From CANKJK01 sp040081715 (GTDB taxonomy: Bacteria; Acidobacteriota; Vicinamibacteria; Vicinamibacterales; UBA2999), in NCBI GenBank assembly GCA_040081715.1, contig JBEBFY010000010.1, positions 78,272 to 142,271 of the forward strand: DNA of 64,000 nucleotides. The letters run 5' to 3'. Every line of letters begins with the position of its first letter. Within the stretch, counting starts at the first letter, position 1. A program made the position numbers and the translations under genes. Of the stretch, positions 7,957 to 17,003 are shown piece by piece. The notes beneath the pieces were generated by a model that saw only the letters and a program-made list of their open reading frames with translations, was not told where the DNA came from and made no database searches.

Positions 7957-8088
7957 TGCCAGTCCCGCCACCTTACCCGCACTGCCACTGCCATGCCTCT
8001 GCCATGGCAGTGCCACGGCAGCGAGCCTCTGCTGACTGCCACCACTGCCACCCCCCTTTAGGGGGGTAGGTGGCAGGCATGGCTGGCA
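7957..8088. repeat. TGCCA/TGGCA repeat block with a strong C6/G6 hairpin
   Basis: Within about 130 bases the pentamer TGCCA occurs seven times and its complement TGGCA three times, many as CTGCCAC or CTGCCAT. CCCCCC-TTTA-GGGGGG at 8051-8066 forms the core of a hairpin extended by TGCCA on the left and TGGCA on the right. Iteron-like clusters of this kind are found at replication origins or resolution sites. The block directly follows the resolvase gene. There is no gene in 7874-8414, and the rest of that gap apart from the 8360 core site shows nothing recognisable. Confidence 0.55.
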
Positions 8089-8359
8089 GTCGTGCTGGGC
8101 GGCAACGCTCGGCGCTGACGGTTGTCCGCTCCGCGCTCGACCTCCCGCGGACCCCAGCGCGCCCACCGAGTGGGCGCAGACCTCGCCGCCTTTCGCAGCC
8201 GAAGTACGCTGCAACGCCGATTACGAAGTAACGACCGCCCCGAAGAGGGTGACGCACGCTAGAATCTTGCCCATCAATGAGTTGGCCACTTTGGGGTGGT
8301 TCCTGATTGTTCGCATTAGGCTGCGAACCGTCCGGCACGAGCGGTCTACTCAGTAAGTA

Positions 8360-8366
8360 GTTAGGC
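8360..8366 (+). other. GTTAGGC integron-type core site, left end of the candidate cassette run
   Basis: GTTAGGC fits the integron recombination core GTTRRRY. It lies 49 bases before the ATG of the first candidate cassette gene. The 13 bases AAGTAGTTAGGCG (8355-8367) recur exactly at 19,284-19,296, before another candidate cassette gene. No full attC fold is seen upstream, so it may be an attI-like or decayed site. One 7-mer alone is weak evidence. Confidence 0.35.
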
Positions 8367-8414
8367 GTCCAGAACAACAAGTTCAGAATGATGCGTTCAG
8401 AGACGGTGGTGTAG

Positions 8415-9050
8415 ATGGGTGTACCTGCACATCGCGGGGCCGACGCCGACATGGCGAAGTTCGCAGGGCGCTTCATCCAGAGCAGGATCGAGGGATTCAC
8501 TAAAGACGTGCGAATCTGTCTTACTCCGATTCATGCGAAGGGGCGCAAGGGAGTGACGCATGCCTATTTTCCGGCGCTCGGATCCTGTTTCGGAACTCTG
8601 GAGTACCTCGCCGGGCTCTACCATGGGAACCTGCGGGGACTCGGTGCCCAGCACCTTGCTAGGTGGGCGCAACGCTACCTTCCTAAGCCAGACTACGACG
8701 ATGAGATCATCCGGGTGCTCTTCGATGGGTTCCGTCATCCTGTTGCGCATCGAGGCATCGCCAGTGGTGTCTGGGTCGACCAGAGGCCAGGCCCTACACA
8801 TGGGAGTCGGCTCACATGGAAGGTGCTGGCTGACTCAAGACGCCCAGCTTGTCGAGTGGTGGCCGAGCCAAGAGAGCTAAGGCGGGATCCGCCTTGGCCG
8901 TGTCGGTACACGCACCGAGTACATATCCATCTTGGAGCGTTGGCAGCTGACATTAGCCAAGGTGCGATTCGATACAGCCAAGAGGTGACGTCAGACGACG
9001 ACCTCAGAGCGAAGTTCACACATTGTATGGAGCAGATGTACCCTGCGTAA
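8415..9050 (+). CDS. Hypothetical protein, 211 aa, candidate cassette gene
   Basis: I do not recognise a domain. The protein is soluble, with notable segments GKGVTHAYFPALGSCFGTLE-like near residues 45-65, RVLFDGFRHPVAHRGIASGV near 105-125 and a C-terminal helical part. The FRHPVAHRGI segment recalls uncharacterised proteins of accessory regions, but I cannot name a family. The start at ATG 8415 could instead be ATG 8451. The stop codon lies only 13 bases before the attC-like site at 9064, the spacing expected of an integron cassette. Its base composition is somewhat less GC-rich than the core genes, in line with acquisition. Confidence 0.65.
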   Translation: MGVPAHRGADADMAKFAGRFIQSRIEGFTKDVRICLTPIHAKGRKGVTHAYFPALGSCFGTLEYLAGLYHGNLRGLGAQHLARWAQRYLPKPDYDDEIIRVLFDGFRHPVAHRGIASGVWVDQRPGPTHGSRLTWKVLADSRRPACRVVAEPRELRRDPPWPCRYTHRVHIHLGALAADISQGAIRYSQEVTSDDDLRAKFTHCMEQMYPA

Positions 9051-9063
9051 TCTGCGAGATGAC

Positions 9064-9131
9064 GCCTAACTCGGTATGTAGCCGACGCCGCGGGGACACC
9101 TGCGCGCCGCGGCTGATGCCTGCCGTTAGTC
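9064..9131 (+). other. attC-like site after the 211-aa gene
   Basis: The left core GCCTAAC (9064-9070; consensus RYYYAAC) and right core GTTAGTC (9125-9131; one mismatch to GTTRRRY) are complementary at 6 of 7 positions. Between them TAGCCG(A)CG pairs with CGCGGCTG, leaving one extrahelical A, as in classical attC sites. The length of 68 bp is within the usual 57-141 bp. It lies right after the stop codon, in the orientation expected for a plus-strand cassette. Confidence 0.65.
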
Positions 9132-9165
9132 GCAGCTGACGCTTGATGCCGGCGACAAGAATGCG

Positions 9166-12100
9166 ATGCGGGAACCCCAAGCCAATGACATGGGAAGCCT
9201 CATGAACGTGGAAAAGACTCGGCTTCTCTCCCTCATCGAATTCTCTCAGCAGTCCGCGCGGCTGAGAAGCAAGGCAGTCGCTACCGTTGCCGCACACGGT
9301 CACTTCGCACTCTACGAGCACGAGATCCAAGGCCTGCCAGGCATTCGCCTTAACGTCAACGGCCCCGAGAACGAGGACGAGATTTGGCTTGCCGTTGAGC
9401 GGCTGCACGAGATGAGGCCTCCGGGTATTGCCAGCCCGGTACTGCGGCCCTGGGTGCAGATGACGCAGGGGCCAGCGGAAGAGCCGCGGCTCCGCGAGGC
9501 CACGGACGGCGCAAACCTGATTGCAGAGGGCACACATTGTTCATCGGCCAGTTCACCGGAGCAGGGCAAACCGGTCATCGCGCCCGAGGCGACGGTCATG
9601 CTCTCCGACTACGACGGGTTTGCTCTGGTCAAGGCCCAGTTCGCCACTTACCTCGACGCGAAGTGGCGCCCTTGGGCCGAGGAAGAGAAGCTCCGGCGCA
9701 AGACCATTCACCTTTACTCCAAGCTTTTCACGCTGAAGCAGCAGCTCGAGGGCAGCATTGTCGAAGCGCAACTCGAACTCTCCTGGGGCGTGGGGCTCGG
9801 AATCTGGAACTCCAGTGGCGCCACCGTGAGCTATCCCCTGGTAGGACGGCTAGCCGAACTGTCGCTCAACCCTGTGACGGCAGAAGTAGAAATCCGACCT
9901 CGGGATGTCGATGCTCGTATCGAGGTCGACTGGTACGCATCCGTTGACAACCCCGGCGTTGCCGACCTGGAGAGAGCGGCAACGGAATTCTTCGGGAAGA
10001 CTACAAGAACGTTTTCGCCGTACGACCGCGGAACCTTCGAGCCATTGCTTCGCACGGCGGCTACCAACCTCGACGCGAACGGCATCTACTGGCCGAACGA
10101 AGTGTCGGCTGACAACCGGACGCTACCGAAGTCGGACGACAGGCTCAAAGTCACTGATACGTGGGTGCTCTTCGCGCGTCCGCGCACCAACAGCCTGTTT
10201 CTGCAGGACCTGGAGAAGCTGAAGAAACGCGCCGAAGAAGCCCAGTCCTACCCACCCGCAGTGGCTGCGGTCGTGACCGACCCCGACACCTACAACCCGG
10301 TCGCCGAACTGCCGGATTTCCGTGGGGTCTCCGCCTCATATCAGTCAGAGGGCAGCGCGAGCGGCAAAAAGGTGCGTGACCTCTACTTCCCCAAAGCCTA
10401 TAACGACGAGCAGGTCCGCATCGTCCAGCTGCTGGATAACTCCGATGGCGTAGTCGTGCAGGGTCCACCTGGCACGGGCAAGACACACACAATCGCCAAC
10501 GTCATCTGTCACTACCTGGCTGAAGGCAAGCGGGTGCTCGTGACCTCCATGAAGGATCCGGCATTGGCGGTGCTGCAAGACCAGCTTCCTGAGGAAATCC
10601 GTCCGCTCGCCATTTCGCTGCTGACGAGCGAACAGGAAGGGATGAAGCAGTTCGAGTACGCCATCCAGAAGATTGCCTCCGAGGTGCAGGGCCTCGACCG
10701 CGCCAGTACCGCGAGAGCCATCAACCATCTGGGAGAGTCCATTGATGCCCTCCACGGGAAGCTTGCTGGCATTGACCGCAAGATTGGCGAATGGGCGCAG
10801 CGGAACCTCGCCAAGGTCAGGCTGGAAACCGAGGAGATCGATCCTCAAGACGCGGCACGAGAGGTGGCCAGGAACGTCGACCAGTTTGAGTGGATCCCTG
10901 ACACGCTGGGAATCGCTCCAGCGTTCGCACCGCAGTTTGTGGACGCGGATGTTGTGCGGCTACGGGATGCAAGGCGTGCGCTAGGCCAAGACATCGACTA
11001 CCTCGATGCGTCGCTGCCGCAACTCGTGGAGTTTCCCGACTCCAAGGCAGTGCTCGACGTCCACCAGGATCTGTCGCAGTTCGAAAGGCTGAAACAGAGC
11101 GTGGAGAGCGGCGACGTTCCGGCGCTCGCCGATTCGAGCCAGGAGACGCTCGCTTTCGCGCAGAAACTCCTCACGGACGTCGAAGCCCTTCGGCGCCTAC
11201 GCGATGAGGTCGTGCAGGCGCATCGCCCATGGACCGTCGCCATTCGCGAACGTCTGCGGCGCGGCGGCAACGACAACCTATTGCTGATTCTAGAAGCTCT
11301 CGGCGCAGAGCTTGAGCAGGATGTCGACCGGCGCACAACATTTCTTGAGCAGCCGGTTACCACGCCCGCAGGCATCGAGCTTGATGCCGAGATCGCAGAG
11401 GCTGTGAGACATCTAACCAAGGGGCGAAGGCCTTTTGGTGTGAAAGGACTGTTCGGCAAGTCCACTCAGAAGGAGCAACTGGACAGCATTCGCGTTCTCG
11501 GCCATTCCCCTGCCAACTCGAAAAGTTGGGAGCATGTCGCCGAGCATCTGGCGTTGTTGAAGTCCCTGCGTGAGCTGGCCTTGCGCTGGAACGCCCTTGC
11601 CCCAGAGCTACAGCTTGAAGCCGTACCGGGGGACAAGCCGGAAAGCGGCCTAGCCGCCGCCCAAGACTACGCTCTCTACCTCAAAGTGAAGGGCGTAGTG
11701 AAAGCCGAGGGAGAAGTCTGCGCCGCCGCTACTCTCGTCTTCCCCAACTGGGCTCACGTCCGCGAGTTGGCGGATGACACGCAGCGCCTCGCTGAGCTGG
11801 AGAGGGCACTGCGGCACCACCTCACCAAGAACCGACTCGCAAACGTCTGGTCTCACAAGGAGCGATTTCAGAAAGTATTGGTAGGTCGCACGGGCCGCGT
11901 CATAGAAGACATTCGTCAGTTTCTCGCGGACACGCTCGGTAACCCTGAGATTGAAGACGTCCGGATGCAGGCTGAGTGGACGGCGCTGATGGCGGAGCTG
12001 TCTCGCGTGCTCGGCTTGGAAACGCATCTGACCGCCCTGCATGAGGGTTGCAGCAACGTTGAGTCCTCGGGGGCGCCCAAGTACGCGGCTGCACTGAAAC

Positions 12101-14511
12101 GACCCCTTGAGAGCAAGGTGGATAGCCTTCTGCCGGACAACTGGCGCAACGCGTGGCGCCTGAGGCGCCTCGCCACCCATCTCGAATCGATTGACGCTCA
12201 GGAGGTGCTGAAGAGGCTGGCGAAGGATCGCAACGAAGTAGAGAGCGATTTATCGCGCGCCTATCGCGATATCGTTGTGAAGCGGACGTGGCTGAAACTC
12301 GCGGAGAATGCTTCGCCCAGAATTCGGGCCGCTTTGCAGGCGTATCTCAACGCCATTCAAAAGATCGGCAAGGGCACTGGCAAGCGTGCGGTGCGCTATC
12401 GACAGGATGCGCGGATGGCAGCATCGCAGGCTAATCCTGCAGTGCCGTGCTGGATCATGCCGCACTATCGCGTGTCCGAATCGCTTCCAGCAGAGCTCGG
12501 CTGCTTCGACCTCGTCATCATCGACGAAGCGTCGCAATCCGACCTTACGGCGCTGCCATCCTTGTTACGGGGGCAGAAAGTCCTCATCGTCGGCGACGAT
12601 AAGCAAGTCTCCCCAGAGGGCGTCGGACTTGAGGAAGAGAAGATTCGCAGTCTCATGAGTCGCTTTCTCGGCGATCAGGTGGAAACGTATCGCCCGCAGA
12701 TGTCGCCGGAGCGCTCCATCTACGATCTGTTCAAGGTAGTCTTTGCCAAGAGCGCCGTGATGCTGAAGGAGCACTTCCGCTGCGTCGGCCCGATCATCGA
12801 GTACTCCAAGCGGGAGTTCTACAATCACGAGCTCCGGCCACTGCGCATGCCCAAAGCCTCCGAGCGGCTCGACCCGCCTCTCGTCGACGTTTTGGTGGAA
12901 GGCGGCTACCGCAAGGGCGACGTCAATGTGTCCGAAGCGCGATTCATCGTCGACGAAATCAAGGCGATTGTGTCTGATCCAAACATGGGCGGGCGCTCCA
13001 TCGGGGTCGTCTCGCTACTCGCCGACAAGCAGGCTCTCTTGATATGGGAGCGGCTAACTGCCGAACTCGGACCGGAAGTAACGCAGCGCCATCGGATCGC
13101 TTGTGGCGATGCTCGCACGTTCCAAGGCAAAGAGCGGGACATCATGTTTCTGTCGATGGTGTCTGCGCCCAACGAGGTCGGTGCGCCGCTCTCTCGCGAT
13201 ACTTTTGCCCAGCGTTTCAACGTGGCGGCTTCGCGAGCGAGGGACCGGATGTACCTGGTGCGCTCGGTGACACTGGAGCATCTGAGCGATGCGGACCGGT
13301 TGCGCCGCAGTCTTATCGCGCACTTCACAACACCATTCGCCCAGGATGAGCTCCGCGTGGCGGATCGGCGCTCACTGTGCGAGTCCCCCTTCGAGCGCGA
13401 GATGTACGACGAACTAACGCAGCGTGGCTACTTTATCACCCCCCAAGTGCGGGTCGGGCAATACCGCGTTGACATGGTGGTTGAGGGACACAACGATGCG
13501 CGCCTGGCGGTCGAATGCGACGGTGACAAATACCACGGTGCGGACAAGTGGGCCGACGATATGCAGCGCCAGCGCGTCCTGGAGCGCGCCGGTTTGGTGT
13601 TCTGGCGGTGTTTCGCCTCCGCCTTCATTCGGCGGCGTAAGGACATCCTGGACGACCTCATGAAAACGTTGGCTGAACGCGGTATCGAACCGATTGGGGC
13701 CGAAGGCGCGCCGAGGAGCGTGCATACCGAGTGCCGCGTCGTGCCCATTATCAGTGAGTCGGTGGTTGGGCACGGCACCGTGTTGCCTGTTGAGATTATC
13801 GAAGACGCGCGGGCACCAATTCCTCATGGACCGCCGGCACTAACCAGTCCAGCGAGACGAGACGCGCCTCCAGCAGAGGCTCGGTTGAGTCCGGCGAGTG
13901 ACGACGGGATTCTCTTTGGCCGTGCGCAAGTGCACGTCTCCTTGACCGGCTCGCGAGATGGCAATCTGCCGTTCAGCGATTACGTGGAGTACACCGGCAT
14001 TCCAGGGAATGACCCTCGCACCGTCACCCTGCCTAGGGTTTCTGAGGGACTCGTGCGGATCGTCGAGGTTGAAGGCCCTGTGGTTGCGAAACGAGCCTAT
14101 GACATCTACCTGAGGGGCTGCGGCATCAAGCGAATGAGCCATGAGCTCAAGAGCACGATGAACAAGGCGCTTGCGCACGCCATTCGAGAACAGCTTCTAG
14201 TGTCCGCGAATGAGGCAGGCGAAAGGGGCCTGTTATTCTCCGTCGTCAGAGTCACGGGAAGTCCGTCGATCAAGTTACGAACCAGAGGAGCGCGATCATT
14301 CGAGGAGATTCCTCCGAGCGAGCTGCAAGTTGTTGCCAGGTATTTGTTGGATCGGCACGGTGTCCCATCTGGTAGCGACGAGCATCTGCGCGCGGTCTTG
14401 GAGTGCTTTGATCTTAAACGGCTGACCACGCAGGTCGGCACCACGTTGCTGGAAGTTATCGAGAGGAGTTTCCCGTACGTGGACGAGTTCCTGAATGGTA
14501 TCCGCAAGTAG
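9166..14511 (+). CDS. Giant SF1 helicase with C-terminal Vsr-like nuclease domain (probable defence protein)
   Basis: A 1781-residue protein. Walker A (GPPGTGKT, residues 433-440) and Walker B (DEASQ, from 1120) lie about 680 residues apart around a long, probably coiled-coil insertion. Motifs of the second RecA-like domain follow (ARTFQGKERD near 1316, NVAASRARDR near 1352), as in Upf1/Dna2-type (AAA_11/AAA_12) helicases. Residues 1404-1495 form a Vsr/MTES_1575-type nuclease: SPFERE (1407 on), Asp1436 in YRVDMVV, and Glu1450, Asp1452 and Lys1455 in VECDGDKYHG. The last 150 residues resemble the DUF3320-like tail of similar helicases. The architecture recalls the reported single-gene antiviral Hhe proteins (DUF4011-helicase-Vsr), although I do not recognise DUF4011 here. 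Starts at 9190 or 9202 are also possible. It lies between attC-like sites. Confidence 0.88.
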   Translation: MREPQANDMGSLMNVEKTRLLSLIEFSQQSARLRSKAVATVAAHGHFALYEHEIQGLPGIRLNVNGPENEDEIWLAVERLHEMRPPGIASPVLRPWVQMTQGPAEEPRLREATDGANLIAEGTHCSSASSPEQGKPVIAPEATVMLSDYDGFALVKAQFATYLDAKWRPWAEEEKLRRKTIHLYSKLFTLKQQLEGSIVEAQLELSWGVGLGIWNSSGATVSYPLVGRLAELSLNPVTAEVEIRPRDVDARIEVDWYASVDNPGVADLERAATEFFGKTTRTFSPYDRGTFEPLLRTAATNLDANGIYWPNEVSADNRTLPKSDDRLKVTDTWVLFARPRTNSLFLQDLEKLKKRAEEAQSYPPAVAAVVTDPDTYNPVAELPDFRGVSASYQSEGSASGKKVRDLYFPKAYNDEQVRIVQLLDNSDGVVVQGPPGTGKTHTIANVICHYLAEGKRVLVTSMKDPALAVLQDQLPEEIRPLAISLLTSEQEGMKQFEYAIQKIASEVQGLDRASTARAINHLGESIDALHGKLAGIDRKIGEWAQRNLAKVRLETEEIDPQDAAREVARNVDQFEWIPDTLGIAPAFAPQFVDADVVRLRDARRALGQDIDYLDASLPQLVEFPDSKAVLDVHQDLSQFERLKQSVESGDVPALADSSQETLAFAQKLLTDVEALRRLRDEVVQAHRPWTVAIRERLRRGGNDNLLLILEALGAELEQDVDRRTTFLEQPVTTPAGIELDAEIAEAVRHLTKGRRPFGVKGLFGKSTQKEQLDSIRVLGHSPANSKSWEHVAEHLALLKSLRELALRWNALAPELQLEAVPGDKPESGLAAAQDYALYLKVKGVVKAEGEVCAAATLVFPNWAHVRELADDTQRLAELERALRHHLTKNRLANVWSHKERFQKVLVGRTGRVIEDIRQFLADTLGNPEIEDVRMQAEWTALMAELSRVLGLETHLTALHEGCSNVESSGAPKYAAALKRPLESKVDSLLPDNWRNAWRLRRLATHLESIDAQEVLKRLAKDRNEVESDLSRAYRDIVVKRTWLKLAENASPRIRAALQAYLNAIQKIGKGTGKRAVRYRQDARMAASQANPAVPCWIMPHYRVSESLPAELGCFDLVIIDEASQSDLTALPSLLRGQKVLIVGDDKQVSPEGVGLEEEKIRSLMSRFLGDQVETYRPQMSPERSIYDLFKVVFAKSAVMLKEHFRCVGPIIEYSKREFYNHELRPLRMPKASERLDPPLVDVLVEGGYRKGDVNVSEARFIVDEIKAIVSDPNMGGRSIGVVSLLADKQALLIWERLTAELGPEVTQRHRIACGDARTFQGKERDIMFLSMVSAPNEVGAPLSRDTFAQRFNVAASRARDRMYLVRSVTLEHLSDADRLRRSLIAHFTTPFAQDELRVADRRSLCESPFEREMYDELTQRGYFITPQVRVGQYRVDMVVEGHNDARLAVECDGDKYHGADKWADDMQRQRVLERAGLVFWRCFASAFIRRRKDILDDLMKTLAERGIEPIGAEGAPRSVHTECRVVPIISESVVGHGTVLPVEIIEDARAPIPHGPPALTSPARRDAPPAEARLSPASDDGILFGRAQVHVSLTGSRDGNLPFSDYVEYTGIPGNDPRTVTLPRVSEGLVRIVEVEGPVVAKRAYDIYLRGCGIKRMSHELKSTMNKALAHAIREQLLVSANEAGERGLLFSVVRVTGSPSIKLRTRGARSFEEIPPSELQVVARYLLDRHGVPSGSDEHLRAVLECFDLKRLTTQVGTTLLEVIERSFPYVDEFLNGIRK

Positions 14512-14586
14512 TGTGTCGCACGACTCAGCAGGAACTGGAGCAGGGTGCGGTGCCCTTGCAGTAATACGCGGAACCTTCAAGGGGGC

Positions 14587-14933
14587 GCCCAACAACAGCA
14601 TGCAGCTGACGGGAAAGCTCCTTCGAAAATGTAGAGACTTCCACCCAACAGCAGGAAGTGTCCCATCCCCCGAGCGGGCCGACGGAAAGTCCAGGCCTAC
14701 ACCCTGGAATTCAAGCTCAAGGCCGTCAAGCTGAGTCAGCTTCCGGGGATCGAGGTGCGGGCCGTCGCCGAGGCCCTAGAGATTCATCCGTCGTAAGCTT
14801 CCCCGCCTGCGTGACAGGCCATCATGTGACTCCAAGGGGGGTAGAAAGATGTTGAAGCCACCCCACGGCCGGGCTATGTTGCTAGCCATGGCGGAGTCTC
14901 GAACTGGGCAGTTCCTCCTGCTGCTTGTTGGAC
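14587..14933 (+). other. attC-like site split by a transposase remnant
   Basis: The left part (GCCCAACA, AGCA, GCAG from 14587) is complementary in order to the right part (CTGC, TGCT, TGTTGGAC ending 14933). The outer cores GCCCAAC and GTTGGAC fit RYYYAAC and GTTRRRY. The two arms are separated by about 300 bases that include an IS3 OrfA remnant. The simplest reading is an attC whose loop received an insertion. It follows the helicase gene in the expected orientation. No other gene is seen in 14,512-14,956. Confidence 0.4.
14671..14796 (+). pseudogene. IS3-type OrfA N-terminal remnant
   Basis: One open frame reads RAGRRKVQAYTLEFKLKAVK, then LSQLPGIEVRAVAEALEIHP, and ends at TAA 14,794-14,796. 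The 'YTLEFKLKAVKL...AVAEALEIHPS' pattern is the N-terminal helix-turn-helix of IS3/IS2-type OrfA transposases (compare FTPEFKAEAVRL). The recognition helix and everything after it are missing, and no start codon is obvious, so this is a relic. It lies in the middle of the split attC-like site. Confidence 0.6.
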
Positions 14934-14956
14934 GAATTGACCGCAGGTTCTAACTA

Positions 14957-15988
14957 GTGACTGACATTCTGACAGCGATCTTCTCGAACAACAGCCTGGC
15001 AGGCACGGTCGCGCTACTGATCGTTGCAGCCTCTGGCTACTTCTTGCTGGAGCTGTTTGTCGAGTGGCGTCGCGCAGTCCGGGAGAACAGGCGACAGGTT
15101 CAGCACTACCTGCGCATAGTGCAACGCAGCGCCCTTCCGCTGTTACACGAACTCCGCAAGCACATCATCCTGCCAGACTACCTAGACAAGGAAGGTCGGC
15201 TGGAGAATCTCTGCTTCCGAATCGTTCACCTTCTGGCTTCGATCCGTCATTTCAACAGGAATACCTATCATCTTGAGTCCAGCCCCGAACTGGAGGCGGC
15301 CGAGTATTTCCTGGCCAACAAGATTCCGATGATGCTACGAGGCAGCCTCTATAGAGACAAGAAGCTGAACACGGAGACGCAGGAGGTTCTTGCCGGCGCA
15401 TTCTCACTGGACGGCAACGAGTCGCCGTTCGACTTCACAATTGCCCAGTACCGAAAGGCGCTAGCAGGCAACGCCGACTTTAGAGAGTGCTGCAGCAAGG
15501 TCGAAGTGCTCCTGCGCTATGGGTCCATCGATGTCGATGGAGATATTGATCTTGAGTCGCCGCAGTGGCGTACTTACGCCACACTGTGCCACTTGTTTCT
15601 ATATGTTGCGGACTTCTACATGAACTCAACTCATCTTCCGACATGGGAAGAGTATCGTGTGTACTGCGCTGCCGTCGCCAAAGCATTTAACTCAGATCCG
15701 AGACGCGCCAAGGGCCTGTACTTGTACGACCAAGGCGATCTCTCAGGCGACTACGTGGCTACCTTTACGAGCCAAGGCTACTCGACTTGGAAGATGGTGA
15801 ACCACTTCGGACTGCAGCGACTACTGCGAGCACGCGGGCGGCGGTATGCGAGGCGCCACGGCAAGAAGCTCGTGGAAAGCCAAGGCTTGGTCTGGAAGGA
15901 ACTGAAACGCACCACCTCTCTCTCTTACGGCCCTGATCGACGCGAGGTCCGGCGAGCTCTGTCTGATCGTATCTGGAACGTCAGCTGA
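14957..15988 (+). CDS. Membrane-anchored hypothetical protein, 343 aa, candidate cassette gene
   Basis: The protein starts at GTG (VTDILTAIFS) and has one N-terminal membrane helix at residues 13-34 (LAGTVALLIVAASGYFLLEL), then about 300 soluble, mostly helical residues rich in Arg, Leu and Tyr. No domain is recognised. The charged stretch after the helix (EWRRAVRENRRQVQHYLRIV) suggests the bulk is cytoplasmic. The stop lies two bases before an attC-like site at 15,991, the tight packing typical of integron cassettes. It follows the helicase-nuclease gene on the same strand, so it could be a partner or just the next cassette. Confidence 0.7.
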   Translation: MTDILTAIFSNNSLAGTVALLIVAASGYFLLELFVEWRRAVRENRRQVQHYLRIVQRSALPLLHELRKHIILPDYLDKEGRLENLCFRIVHLLASIRHFNRNTYHLESSPELEAAEYFLANKIPMMLRGSLYRDKKLNTETQEVLAGAFSLDGNESPFDFTIAQYRKALAGNADFRECCSKVEVLLRYGSIDVDGDIDLESPQWRTYATLCHLFLYVADFYMNSTHLPTWEEYRVYCAAVAKAFNSDPRRAKGLYLYDQGDLSGDYVATFTSQGYSTWKMVNHFGLQRLLRARGRRYARRHGKKLVESQGLVWKELKRTTSLSYGPDRREVRRALSDRIWNVS

Positions 15989-15990
15989 CC

Positions 15991-16050
15991 GTCCAACACC
16001 AGTTGCAGCCGACGCCGCCGTGGGCGGCGCGGCTGAACACTACATTAAGC
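15991..16050 (+). other. attC-like site, 60 bp, with strong central hairpin
   Basis: It starts with GTCCAAC (15,991-15,997; fits RYYYAAC) two bases after the stop codon. CAGCCG(A)CGCCGCC pairs completely with GGCGGCGCGGCTG around a three-base loop, with one extrahelical A exactly as in the aadA-type attC (AGCCGACGCCGC / GCGGCGCGGCT). The right core is degenerate: ATTAAGC (16,044-16,050) instead of GTTRRRY. Length and fold are classical; only the right core is weak. Confidence 0.65.
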
Positions 16051-16143
16051 TGACGGAAGCCACGTAAACATGTCGGCGACGTCCCCCCGTCTTCAGTAGC
16101 AGTCGGGTTTAGAGTCCGGGGGTGACTGACGTTGCCCCCATTG

Positions 16144-16953
16144 TCAGACGGCCGATAGCTGGAGTCGGGCCGTTTCCGTGTCGTGTGGCTGACTGCGTGC
16201 GACGTACTCGCTCGGCGTCAGATGACCGAGCGCGCCGTGAGGCCGCTGGTGATTGTAGTCGTCGCGCCAGGCATCGAGAAGTCCCTGTACGTGCGCGAGG
16301 TCGACGAAGCTATGCACGTTCAGGCACTCATCGCGTAAGCGGCCGTTGAAACTCTCGATAAACGCGTTGTCCACGGGCTTGCCGGGCCGGATGAAGTCCA
16401 GGGTGACACCGCGACGGTAGGCCCACTCATCCAGCGCGTTCGACGTGAACTCGGTGCCATGGTCGACCCGGATGGCCCGTGGGAGCGGACGCTCGGCAGA
16501 GACGGCGTCCAAAGCGTCCGCGACACTCCGTCCGGTCAGCGAGACGTTGGCCTCCAACCGCACACTCTCGCGACTCCACTGATCGATCACCGTCAGCACG
16601 CGGAACGTCCGACCGGAGGCAAACTGGTCATGGACGAAGTCCATGCTCCAGGCCTGGTTGCACCCGCTCGCGGGCGGTACCACACCGCGGTGTACGCTCA
16701 CGCGCTTCTTCTGGCGGGCGCGGAGACGCACCTGCAAGCCCTCGAGGCAGTACAGGCGATGCACCCGCTTCTTGTTGTCCGGCCAGCCCTCGCGCCGCAG
16801 CAGGATCCAGATCCGGAGATAGCCGAACCGCGGGCGTGCCTGGGCCAACTCGCGGATGCGCATCCGCAGGGCCGACGCGTCGCGCGCACGCGACCGGTAG
16901 TACCACGTGTTGGGACAGATGTCGCCGAGCGCACAGGCGCGCCGGCTGCTCAC
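16144..16953 (-). CDS. IS3-family transposase OrfB (DDE integrase domain)
   Basis: The catalytic half of the transposase. It has the HTH_21-type segment (RIRELAQARPRFGYLRIWIL) followed by the rve core: the first Asp in QAWSMDFVHDQF, the second in AIRVDHGTEFTS and the Glu in PVDNAFIESFNGRLRDECLN, so the triad is complete. The open frame continues upstream of the GTG at 16,953 to the slippery A7 run at 17,010-17,016, so the natural product is probably an OrfAB fusion made by -1 frameshifting. The length is normal for the IS407 group and no damage is seen. Confidence 0.93.
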   Translation of the reverse strand: MSSRRACALGDICPNTWYYRSRARDASALRMRIRELAQARPRFGYLRIWILLRREGWPDNKKRVHRLYCLEGLQVRLRARQKKRVSVHRGVVPPASGCNQAWSMDFVHDQFASGRTFRVLTVIDQWSRESVRLEANVSLTGRSVADALDAVSAERPLPRAIRVDHGTEFTSNALDEWAYRRGVTLDFIRPGKPVDNAFIESFNGRLRDECLNVHSFVDLAHVQGLLDAWRDDYNHQRPHGALGHLTPSEYVARSQPHDTETARLQLSAV

Positions 16954-17003
16954 CTGGAAGCGGTCGTGAATCCACTGGGCCAGCTCTCGGCGGCGAGCTG
17001 GCC

